Shown here: piece after piece, positions 1 through 6,774 of the stretch | Layout of the letters: the number at the start of each line of letters is the position of its first letter | Numbering within the stretch: the stretch's first letter is position 1 | NCBI GenBank assembly: GCA_025963965.1 | Contig: JAOPZS010000116.1 | Coordinates: 1-34,364, forward strand | DNA: 34,364 bases | DNA from: Solirubrobacterales bacterium | GTDB lineage: Bacteria; Actinomycetota; Thermoleophilia; Solirubrobacterales; Solirubrobacteraceae | Reading direction: 5' to 3' | Position numbers and translations under genes: made by a program | Notes under the pieces: generated by a model | Seen by the model: only the letters and a program-made list of their open reading frames with translations | What the model was told of the DNA's origin: nothing | The model's database searches: none

Positions 1-547
1 CCTCGGCCAGCTTCGGGCCGAGGCGCTCACCGAGGTTCATGTACATCTGGCGGATCCGCTCGCTGGTCGTCACCGACGCCTGCCGCGGCAGCACCTCGAT
101 GCGCCCGACCAGCCCGCTCAGACCGGCCAGGTCCTGCTCGCTGTAGGAGTGGTCCTCGGTCAGCACCAGCACGTCCGGGCGGACCGCCTCGATCAGCGCC
201 CAGCGTGTTTCGTCCTCTTCCTTCTTGTAGATCAGGTCGACCGGCCGCTGAAAGGCGAGTAGCTCCAGACGCTCCATCTCCGGCACCATCGGACGGTCCT
301 CTCCCTTGCGGCGGCGGATCTTGGCGTCGCTGTCGACGCCCACGGCAAGAACGTCGCCGAGCTGCTTGGCGCGTTCCAGGTACTTGACGTGACCGAGGTG
401 GATCAGGTCGAAGGAGCCCGACGTGAGCACGACCGCGTACCCCAGTCCCTTGAGGTGGGTGACGGTGCGAGTCATCTCCTCCAGGGAGGGGATCAGCCGC
501 TCGGAGAAGTTGACGTGGGGGCTGAGGATGCCGGTGCTGGCTGGCAA
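1..547 (-). CDS. Cytidylyltransferase-like nucleotidyltransferase (RfaE2/HldE C-terminal type), partial
   Basis: The minus-strand frame contains GSFDLIHLGHVKYL, the GxFDxxHxGH nucleotide-binding signature of the cytidylyltransferase superfamily, followed by a short basic RRRKGEDRP stretch and TSERIRQ near the window edge, as in RfaE2/HldE-type enzymes that join a nucleotide to a sugar phosphate. The gene runs off the left edge, so the C-terminus is missing. An ATG at 475 is available, but the codons before it read SLEEM. In HldE-type proteins a similar SLEEL-like helix sits the same distance before the GxFD motif, so the true start is probably upstream. The only usual start codon before the in-frame stop is TTG at 547, and it has no clear Shine-Dalgarno. 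The family is solid; the exact nucleotide and acceptor are not known. Confidence 0.82.
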   Translation of the reverse strand, partial: MPASTGILSPHVNFSERLIPSLEEMTRTVTHLKGLGYAVVLTSGSFDLIHLGHVKYLERAKQLGDVLAVGVDSDAKIRRRKGEDRPMVPEMERLELLAFQRPVDLIYKKEEDETRWALIEAVRPDVLVLTEDHSYSEQDLAGLSGLVGRIEVLPRQASVTTSERIRQMYMNLGERLGPKLAE

Positions 548-608
548 GTTAATTCGCTGTTTGCGGCCTTCTGGGAGGGAGCTTCAGCACCTTACCCGCC
601 TTTGCCCC

Positions 609-636
609 CAGCCTCGCCGCGAGCGCTGCGAGGCTG
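609..636. promoter_or_regulatory. Perfect 9-bp inverted repeat between divergent genes
   Basis: CAGCCTCGC (609-617) and GCGAGGCTG (628-636) are exact reverse complements separated by 10 bases. They lie in the 138-bp gap between the nucleotidyltransferase (minus) and thyA (plus). It could be an operator or a 5' leader hairpin. No T-run follows, so a terminator is less likely. Its function is not established. Confidence 0.4.
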
Positions 637-685
637 TCTGACCGAGCCTTCAGACTGGCTCGCCCAGCGACCCGAATCCGCACAC

Positions 686-1594
686 TTGCCCGACTACCTT
701 CCCTTCGACGAGCGCACCCCGAGCACCGCCTATCGAGACATGCTCGCGGCGATTCGCGACGGGGGCGTGCGCGTGCAGACCAAGCAGGGCCTGCAGGCGC
801 TCGCGCTGGCCGGGCAGCCGATGCGCTTCCCGATCGCTCACGGCGCGGCGGTGATCACCGAGCGCTCGATCAAGAGCTTCGTCGGCAAGGCGATCGGCGA
901 GCTGTGCGCCTTCATCAACGGCGCCCGCACGCTCGAGGAGCTGGCGGCCTTCGGGTGCGACTGGTGGGACGCGTGGGCGACGCCGGAGAAGTGCCAGGCG
1001 CGTGGCCTCGAGCCGGGCGACCTGGGACCGGGCTCCTACGGACACGCCTTCAGGAACTTCACGACCGATCTCGACGGTGACGATCCCGGCTTCGACCAGC
1101 TGCCGCACCTCGTCGCCAAGCTGCGCGACCTGCCGCTCGACCGCACCGCCGTGATGAGCCCGTGGATCCCGAACGCCAACCACCGCGAGGCCGGCGTGCG
1201 CTCGCGCAACACGATCGCGCCCTGCCACGGCTGGATCCATGCGCTGGTGTTCGGCGAGGACCTGCACCTGATCCACAACCAGCGCTCCGGCGACACGCCG
1301 ATCGGCGTGCCGTCGAACATGGCCCAGTACACAGCGCTCGGTCTGATGCTCGAGCAGCTGACCGGCTACCGCTTCGTGGAGTACGTGCATTGGATCCAGT
1401 ACGCGCACATCTACGCCAACCAGCTGCCGGCCGTCGAGGAGATGCTCGCGCGCGAGCCGCGCCCGCTGCCGACGCTGAGCCTGACCGAGGCGGGCCGTCG
1501 GGTCACCGACATCCACGACTTCCGCGCCGAGCACTTCGAGCTGAGCGACTACCACCCACACCCGCCGATCGCAGGCATCCCGGTGGCGACGTGA
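686..1594 (+). CDS. thyA: Thymidylate synthase
   Basis: ThyA converts dUMP and methylene-tetrahydrofolate to dTMP and dihydrofolate in the cytoplasm. The catalytic cysteine is in APCHGW (about Cys180). The phosphate/dUMP-binding stretch reads QRSGDTPIGVPSNMAQYTAL, and the conserved His/Tyr region is AHIYANQ. The frame is open far upstream, but that part is low-complexity and unlike the family. The first ThyA-like residues are YLPFDERTPSTAYRDML, so TTG at 686 (giving 302 residues) is preferred over ATG at 740, which would remove the first helix. E. coli ThyA is 264 residues, so this is somewhat longer. The stop overlaps the GTG of the dihydrofolate reductase, which recycles the product of this reaction. 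Function is near certain; the start is not. Confidence 0.92.
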   Translation: MPDYLPFDERTPSTAYRDMLAAIRDGGVRVQTKQGLQALALAGQPMRFPIAHGAAVITERSIKSFVGKAIGELCAFINGARTLEELAAFGCDWWDAWATPEKCQARGLEPGDLGPGSYGHAFRNFTTDLDGDDPGFDQLPHLVAKLRDLPLDRTAVMSPWIPNANHREAGVRSRNTIAPCHGWIHALVFGEDLHLIHNQRSGDTPIGVPSNMAQYTALGLMLEQLTGYRFVEYVHWIQYAHIYANQLPAVEEMLAREPRPLPTLSLTEAGRRVTDIHDFRAEHFELSDYHPHPPIAGIPVAT

Positions 1595-2079
1595 TCGCGA
1601 TCGTCGTCGCCCACTCCGCAAATCGCGTGATCGGCCGCGACGGCGAGCTGCCCTGGCGGCTGCCGGCCGACATGCGGCGCTTTCGCGAGCTGACGCGGGG
1701 GGGCACCGTGGTGATGGGCCGGCGCACCTTCGAGTCGCTGCCCGACGCCTTCCGCCCGCTGCCCGAGCGCCGCAACCTGGTGCTGAGCGCCGACCCCGGC
1801 TACCGCCCCGCAGGCGCCGAGGCGTTCTCCTCGCTCGATGCCGCCCTCGATGCGTGCGAGCGCGACTGCTTCGTGATCGGCGGAGCCGTCACCTACCGTG
1901 ACGCGCTGCCGCGCTGCGAGCGCCTCTACGCGACCGAGATCGACGTGGAGCTCGACGGCGACGCGTACTTCCCGGAGATCGACGCGACGCAGTGGACGTG
2001 CGTGGAGGACGGCGAGCGGCTCGTCGAGAACGACCTGGGCTTCGCGTTCAAGACCTATGAGCGATCGCCCGCTCTATAA
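1591..2079 (+). CDS. folA: Dihydrofolate reductase
   Basis: This 162-residue protein reduces dihydrofolate to tetrahydrofolate with NADPH. It starts at a GTG overlapping the thyA stop (GTGA), so the two are probably translationally coupled. The sequence opens with the strand IAIVVA, then IGRDGELPWRLPADM. The acid in PAD is residue 27, the position of the catalytic Asp in E. coli DHFR. VVMGRRTFESL and the glycine-rich FVIGGAVTY are the cofactor-binding segments. The pairing with ThyA is functional, since ThyA is the main cellular source of dihydrofolate. No resistance-type change can be judged by eye. Confidence 0.96.
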   Translation: MIAIVVAHSANRVIGRDGELPWRLPADMRRFRELTRGGTVVMGRRTFESLPDAFRPLPERRNLVLSADPGYRPAGAEAFSSLDAALDACERDCFVIGGAVTYRDALPRCERLYATEIDVELDGDAYFPEIDATQWTCVEDGERLVENDLGFAFKTYERSPAL

Positions 2080-2518
2080 CCTCGAGGCGGCCCGGGGCTC
2101 CGGGCAGCTGGAGCGGATGCGCAGCCTCGAAGCCGAAGGCGTCTGCATCTTCTGCCCAGAGCACGCCGGACGCTGGCAGCGCGAGCCGGTCGAGCACACC
2201 GGCGAGCACTGGTACGTGACGCGCAACGACTTCCCCTACGAGGGAACCGCCGCCCACTACCTGATCGTCGCGCGACGCCACGTCAGCACCTTCCAGGAGC
2301 TGCCCGACGCGGCAGGCGCAGAGCTGTGGCAGATCAGGCGCGAGCTCGCCGAGCGCCTCGGGGCGCTCGCCTTCGCGACGATCGAGCGCAGCGGCGAGAT
2401 GCGCCTCAACGGCGGCAGCGTCGCGCACCTGCACGTGCACATGGTCGCCCTGGAGCCGGCTCCCGCGAAGACCGTGCGCTTCCGCGTCAGCGCACGCGCC
2501 GAGCGCGACCCGGCCTAG
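2057..2518 (+). CDS. HIT-family hydrolase
   Basis: The protein is 153 residues long, with ATG at 2057 lying 23 bases inside the end of folA, so it is the third gene of an overlapping thyA-folA-HIT operon. The histidine triad reads HLHVHMV near residue 131, matching the HxHxHxx active site of HIT hydrolases and nucleotidylyltransferases. The N-terminus carries FCPEH, resembling the CxxC/H part of metal-binding HIT proteins. Members hydrolyse nucleotide phosphoramidates, dinucleoside polyphosphates or related adducts. The substrate here cannot be assigned, and the link with folate metabolism is inferred from the operon only. Confidence 0.88.
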   Translation: MSDRPLYNLEAARGSGQLERMRSLEAEGVCIFCPEHAGRWQREPVEHTGEHWYVTRNDFPYEGTAAHYLIVARRHVSTFQELPDAAGAELWQIRRELAERLGALAFATIERSGEMRLNGGSVAHLHVHMVALEPAPAKTVRFRVSARAERDPA

Positions 2519-2548
2519 CGCTCCGGCGCCGTGCACTGCGCGAGCGCG

Positions 2549-2554
2549 TATGCT
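2549..2554 (+). promoter_or_regulatory. Candidate -10 hexamer TATGCT
   Basis: TATGCT lies 37 bases before the ATG at 2592 and fits the actinobacterial TAnnnT -10 pattern seen before several genes here. No convincing -35 is visible. The leader would carry the AGGAAGGAG ribosome-binding site. Confidence 0.4.
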
Positions 2555-2591
2555 CGCCGGGCCGCCCTGCACCGAGGAAGGAGCCTGAGAG

Positions 2592-4232
2592 ATGAGCAGA
2601 GGCACCCTGTCGTTCGTGGCCCTCGTCTTCGCGCTGGCGCTCGCCGTCGCCCTGCCGACCGCCGCGCTCGCCGGCGAAGCGTCCTACCAGGACGCGGCCA
2701 CCGGCCTCATCGCGCGTGCCCCAGCTGCCCCGCCGGCGGCCGTGCCCTTGCAGAGCTCGCTCACCGCCCGTCCGCGCGGCGCCCGGCGCGTGCACACGAT
2801 TCGGCCCGCAGCGGGCGCGCTGCGCTCGGCGCCGGGCGTCTCCGCGCCGGCCGCCCGCGCGGCCGGCGCCTCGCTGCTCACGAACTTCAACGGCGTCAGC
2901 AGCCGCGACAGCGCTCTGACGAACTTCGGGCTGCAGTTCGAGCCACCCGACCAGGGGCTCTGCGTCGGCAACGGCTTCGTCGTGGAGATGGTCAACTCGG
3001 CCTACACGGTCTACGACCAACGCGGCAACGCCCTCGCGGGACCGTTCAATGTCAACGGTCCGTTCGGGGAAGGCCTGACCGAATTCACGAGCGACCCGCG
3101 CTGCTACTACGAACCGGTCCATCACACGTGGATCGCGATCATCCTCGCGATCGGCAAAGGCGAAGAAAGCTCCTCTCTGGACATCGCCGTCAACACCTCC
3201 GGCGATCCCCGCACCGTCTGGACCGACTACAGGCTCGACACGACCGACACTCCGAAGCACGGCGGCAAGGGCAAGGAATGCCCCTGCTTCGGCGACCAGC
3301 CGAAGCTCGGCATCGACGCCTCCAACCTGTATGTCACGACCGACGAGTTCTCGATCCTCGGTCCGCAGTTCAACGGCGACCAGCTCTACGCCTTCGCGCT
3401 CAAGGACCTCGTCGCCGAAGCCGCAACGGTGCACTTCGCGCACTTCGCGGGGCTGAAGATCGCCGGCGCCCCAGCAAGCTCCGTGGAGCCTGCGCTGACC
3501 AGCGGCTCCGCCCCGGCGGAGTACTTCCTGAACTCCATCGACCCGAGCGAAACGTCGGGCAACACCATCGGCGTGTGGGCGCTCACCGGCGCGAAGAACG
3601 TCGCCAGCGGCGGCAAACCGACGCTGTCGAGCACGGTGCTCCCGTCGGAGCCGTTCGCGCTGCCCGTGCCCGCCGAACAGAAGGGGACCGGGACGGCGAT
3701 CGAAGCCGGCGACGACCGCATGCAGCAGACGCAGTTCATCGGCGGCAGGCTCTGGGGCGAGCTGGACACGAGCGTGCAGATCGCAGGCGAAAGCCAGACC
3801 CGCGACGGGGCCGCGTGGTTCTCCGTCGAACCTTCGCTGCGCCAGGGCGTGCTCGGGCCCAAGACGCGGCTCGCCCAGCAGGGCTACGTCGCCGCGCCGG
3901 GCAGCTTCTTCCTGTACCCGGCCCTGCAGCTGACGCCGAGCGGGCACGGCGCGATGGTCGGCACGCTGACGAGCGCCAAGCGCTTCCCCAGCGCCGCCTA
4001 CGCGACGATCGAACCGGGCGGAGCGATCTTCACGCCGATCGCCGTCGCCGCGGCGGGCACGACGAACTACGACCCCGAAGCCGAACGATGGGGGGACTAC
4101 TCGTGGGCGATCGCCGACCCGGCCGGCGAATCGGTGTGGCTCGCCACCGAGTACGTGCCGCCGAAGTCCAGCCAGACGCCCGACGGATTGCGCGACTGGG
4201 GCACGCGCGTCTTGCAGGTTCCCACCGGCTGA
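2592..4232 (+). CDS. Secreted protein of unknown function, possibly a beta-propeller
   Basis: The 546-residue protein has a strong Shine-Dalgarno (AGGAAGGAG, 7 bases before the ATG) and a classical signal peptide: hydrophobic VALVFALALAVALPTAALA, ending in an AxA cleavage site near residue 27. After an Ala/Pro/Arg-rich linker (about residues 35-95) the mature part begins with LLTNFNGV. It has PPDQGLCVGNGFVVEMVN and many short strand-like segments ending in aromatic or Gly-Asp turns, a look typical of exported beta-propellers. A Cys-rich CPCFGDQPKLG lies near residue 230. No catalytic motif is recognised. It stands alone between the dTMP operon and a small membrane-protein gene. I do not recognise a named family. 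Confidence 0.85.
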   Translation: MSRGTLSFVALVFALALAVALPTAALAGEASYQDAATGLIARAPAAPPAAVPLQSSLTARPRGARRVHTIRPAAGALRSAPGVSAPAARAAGASLLTNFNGVSSRDSALTNFGLQFEPPDQGLCVGNGFVVEMVNSAYTVYDQRGNALAGPFNVNGPFGEGLTEFTSDPRCYYEPVHHTWIAIILAIGKGEESSSLDIAVNTSGDPRTVWTDYRLDTTDTPKHGGKGKECPCFGDQPKLGIDASNLYVTTDEFSILGPQFNGDQLYAFALKDLVAEAATVHFAHFAGLKIAGAPASSVEPALTSGSAPAEYFLNSIDPSETSGNTIGVWALTGAKNVASGGKPTLSSTVLPSEPFALPVPAEQKGTGTAIEAGDDRMQQTQFIGGRLWGELDTSVQIAGESQTRDGAAWFSVEPSLRQGVLGPKTRLAQQGYVAAPGSFFLYPALQLTPSGHGAMVGTLTSAKRFPSAAYATIEPGGAIFTPIAVAAAGTTNYDPEAERWGDYSWAIADPAGESVWLATEYVPPKSSQTPDGLRDWGTRVLQVPTG

Positions 4233-4262
4233 GCCCGAGGTGCCGACAAACGGCTCGGTGGG

Positions 4263-4541
4263 ATGACAGCGAACATCGCCTTCTCGATCGGTGCCGCCGT
4301 GCTCTCGCTGGCGATCGTCGTCGGTGCCGGCCTCAAAGGCGACTGGGCGGTCGTCGCCGTCTACTCGCTGCTCGTCGCCGGGTTCCTCGCCCGCGCCTCG
4401 TTCGGGCGTCGCGCGCGGCGCGAGGCGCCGGAGCCGCCGGCGTCCCCTGGCGCGTCCGAGCACGAGGACTCACCGGCGGCGGGCGCTCCCGAGCACGAGC
4501 CCGAGCGGCACCTGCGGCGAGCGCGGTTCAAACGCCGCTGA
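4263..4541 (+). CDS. Small membrane protein with two helices
   Basis: The 92-residue protein has two predicted transmembrane helices (about residues 6-24 and 28-44) followed by a hydrophilic tail rich in Pro, Glu and Arg. It starts 30 bases after the preceding gene, at an ATG preceded by GGTGGG. It ends 32 bases before the SDR gene on the same strand. The hydrophobic/hydrophilic layout and the tight fit between neighbours support a real gene. No family is recognised. Confidence 0.6.
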   Translation: MTANIAFSIGAAVLSLAIVVGAGLKGDWAVVAVYSLLVAGFLARASFGRRARREAPEPPASPGASEHEDSPAAGAPEHEPERHLRRARFKRR

Positions 4542-4573
4542 CGCACCCGCTCGCCGAGTGACAGACTCTTCTG

Positions 4574-5437
4574 ATGGCCAGCTACGACCTCGCCGGCAAG
4601 GTCGCGCTCGTCACGGGTGGCGCCCGCGGCATCGGCTTCGCGACCAGCCAGGCGCTGATCGCCCGTGGGGCGAGCGTCGTCGTCCTCGACCTCGAGCAGT
4701 CCGCAGCCGAGCGCGCCGCAGCGCAGCTGCACGACACGCGAGCCTTCGGGATCGGCGCCGACGTGACCGATCGCGGGGCGCTGCAGCGGGCCGTGGCGAG
4801 CGCCGTCGAGCGCTTCGGCGGGCTCGACGTGGTTGTCGCCAACGCCGGCATCGCCAGCCGCGTCGCAACGTTCCGGGCGATGGCAAGCGAGAGCTTCGAA
4901 CGCGTGCTCGACGTCAACCTGATGGGCGTCTGCCGCACCGTCGAGGCGGCGCTGCCGCAGATCGTGCCGCGTCGCGGACACGTCGTCGTGATCTCCTCTA
5001 TCTACGCGTTCACCAACGGCATCGGAGCGATCCCGTACGCGATGAGCAAGGCCGCCGTCGAGCAGTTCGGGCGCGCTCTGCGCGCCGAGCTCTCCCCCCA
5101 CGGAGCGAGCGCCACCGTCGCCTACTTCGGCTTCATCGACACGGAGATGGTGCATCGCGCGATCGACGCGGACCCGCTCGCCGACAAGATGCTGCACACG
5201 CTGCCCAAGGTCCTCCACAAGCGCCTGCAGCCCGCCGCCGCCGGCGAGGCGATCGCGCAGGCGATCGAACGGCGCAAGCCGCGTCTGATCCGCCCGCGCC
5301 GCTGGACCGTCCTGTCGGTGCTGCGCGGGATCCTCGGTCCGCTGTCCGACGCGCAACTCGAGCGCGACGCCGACGCGCAGGCGCTGCTGCGCGAATTCGA
5401 CGCGCGCTCCGGCCAGGACCAGCCGACGACCGCCTGA
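4574..5437 (+). CDS. Short-chain dehydrogenase/reductase (SDR family)
   Basis: This 287-residue cytoplasmic oxidoreductase has the classical SDR set: cofactor loop TGGARGIG (residues 14-21), the NAG motif in VVANAGIAS, the catalytic Ser in VVISSIY (about 141), and YAMSK with Tyr155 and Lys159. After the Rossmann core there is a basic C-terminal tail with KPRLIRPRRW, as in acyl- or lipid-type SDRs that touch the membrane surface. An Asp (VVVLDLE) follows the second strand, which usually favours NAD over NADP. CAGACT lies 6 bases before the ATG, so the message may be leaderless. The substrate is not known. Confidence 0.93.
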   Translation: MASYDLAGKVALVTGGARGIGFATSQALIARGASVVVLDLEQSAAERAAAQLHDTRAFGIGADVTDRGALQRAVASAVERFGGLDVVVANAGIASRVATFRAMASESFERVLDVNLMGVCRTVEAALPQIVPRRGHVVVISSIYAFTNGIGAIPYAMSKAAVEQFGRALRAELSPHGASATVAYFGFIDTEMVHRAIDADPLADKMLHTLPKVLHKRLQPAAAGEAIAQAIERRKPRLIRPRRWTVLSVLRGILGPLSDAQLERDADAQALLREFDARSGQDQPTTA

Positions 5438-5515
5438 CCGCCCCGCCGCTGCCGCACGGGCCGGCGCGAAGCTAGATTGAGGCGCGTGCCCGCCGTCAGA
5501 CACGCCCGCTGAGCC

Positions 5516-5965
5516 GTGAGCGAGCCCGAGATCAGGTGGGCCCGCGACACCGCCGACGTGCACGGCGCGATCGCCGTGCGCGAGCGCGTGTTCGTCGATG
5601 AGCAGGGCGTGCCCGCCGAGGAAGAGCTCGACGGACGCGACGAGCAGGCGCTGCACCTCGTCTCGGTCGCCCCCGACGGCGGCGGCGTGATCGCCACGCT
5701 GCGCCTGCTGTTCGACGGCGACGCCGTGAAAATCGGCCGCGTCGCAGTCGACCGCCCGTGGCGCCGGCGCGGGATCGCCGCCCGGATGATCGAGCTCGCG
5801 GTCGAGGAGGGGCGTGCCCGCGGCGCCCGTCGCGCCCGCCTGTCCTCGCAGGTCGACGTCGTCGGGCTCTACGAAGGCGCCGGGTTCGCAGTCGAGTCCG
5901 ATGTCTTCGTCGAAGCAGGCATCCCCCACGTGTGGATGGGCCTCGAGCTCCGCGCGGACGCGTGA
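5516..5965 (+). CDS. GNAT acetyltransferase, ElaA/YjcF-like
   Basis: The protein is 149 residues, a single GNAT domain. VRERVFVDEQGVP near the start and YEGAGFAVESDVFVEAGIPH near the end match the ElaA/YjcF-type group. The acetyl-CoA pyrophosphate loop is in VDRPWRRRGIAARMI (Q/RxxGxG/A motif). The start is GTG at 5516, with an in-frame stop just upstream. TAGATT at 5473-5478 is a plausible -10. The stop overlaps the GTG of the next gene by 4 bases, so the two are co-translated. The acceptor substrate is unknown. Confidence 0.88.
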   Translation: MSEPEIRWARDTADVHGAIAVRERVFVDEQGVPAEEELDGRDEQALHLVSVAPDGGGVIATLRLLFDGDAVKIGRVAVDRPWRRRGIAARMIELAVEEGRARGARRARLSSQVDVVGLYEGAGFAVESDVFVEAGIPHVWMGLELRADA

Positions 5966-6654
5966 GCGCAACAGACCGCTCGAGCGCGGGACGCGTGGCA
6001 CCCCCTCCATTGGTCATCTTCGACTGCGACGGCGTGCTCGTCGACAGCGAGCCGATCTCCAACGGCGTGCTCGCCGCGATGCTCCTCGAGCAGGGCTGGG
6101 AGCTGACGCTCCCCGAGGCCCGCGCGCTCTTTCAGGGCCTGCTGCTCGAGCAGGTTCGCGCCGTCGCCGAGCAGCACCTCGGGCGTCCCCTGCCGCCCGA
6201 TTGGCTCGAGGAGTACGTGAGTCGCCGCGCCGTGGTCTTCGACGCCGAGCTGCTTCCCGTGCACGGCGCCCGTGAGCTCGTCGAACTGGTCGCCGGCGCC
6301 GGCGCCGGCGTGTGCGTCGCCTCGCAGGGCAGCCTCGCCAAGACCGCTCGCTCGCTCGCCCTGACCGGGCTCGCCGACCTGTTCGCAGACCACGCTCGCT
6401 TCTCCGCCGCGCAGGTTCCACGCGGCAAGCCCCACCCTGACCTGTTCCTACACGCCGCCGCGACCTTGGGCGTCGCGCCGAGCGACTGCGCCGTCGTCGA
6501 GGACACCCCGTCGGGCGTCACGGCAGCGGTGCGCGCCGGCATGACCGCCTACGGGTTCTGCGCCGACAGCGACGAGCGGGCCCTGCGCGAGGCGGGTGCG
6601 CGGACCGCTCGTTCACTCGAGCAGATCGGGGAGCTGCTGGTCCCCGCCGGCTGA
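5962..6654 (+). CDS. HAD-superfamily phosphatase/phosphomutase-like protein
   Basis: The protein is 230 residues, starting at a GTG that overlaps the GNAT stop (GTGA). All four HAD motifs are visible: DCDGVLVDSEP (nucleophile Asp21, general acid Asp23), ASQGS (motif II), KPHPDLF (motif III Lys) and VVEDTPSGV (motif IV). The helical cap between motifs I and II fits the beta-phosphoglucomutase/phosphoglycolate-phosphatase-like subfamily. Such enzymes act on small phosphorylated metabolites in the cytoplasm. Substrate not assigned. Confidence 0.92.
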   Translation: MSATDRSSAGRVAPPPLVIFDCDGVLVDSEPISNGVLAAMLLEQGWELTLPEARALFQGLLLEQVRAVAEQHLGRPLPPDWLEEYVSRRAVVFDAELLPVHGARELVELVAGAGAGVCVASQGSLAKTARSLALTGLADLFADHARFSAAQVPRGKPHPDLFLHAAATLGVAPSDCAVVEDTPSGVTAAVRAGMTAYGFCADSDERALREAGARTARSLEQIGELLVPAG

Positions 6655-6696
6655 CGGCTCCTCACACGCGCGGCCTGCTGCTGAAGGCCCAATGGG

Positions 6697-6725
6697 TTGA
6701 CACGTCGTTACCGCTCTGGCACGAT
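6697..6725 (+). promoter_or_regulatory. Candidate sigma-A-type promoter for the Ig-repeat protein
   Basis: A perfect -35 TTGACA (6697-6702) is followed after 17 bases by CACGAT (6720-6725), a weak -10. It lies in the 120-bp gap upstream of the GTG at 6775. GGGGAG 4 bases before that GTG is the ribosome-binding site. Confidence 0.45.
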
Positions 6726-6774
6726 CTTGCGCGCACGGGTGGAGGGGCCGGTGCCGACATAACAGGGGAGATCC

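Noticed and set aside
389-685. Upstream extension of the thymidylate synthase frame to ATG 389
   Set aside because: It overlaps the divergent nucleotidyltransferase and its start, and the residues do not resemble ThyA.
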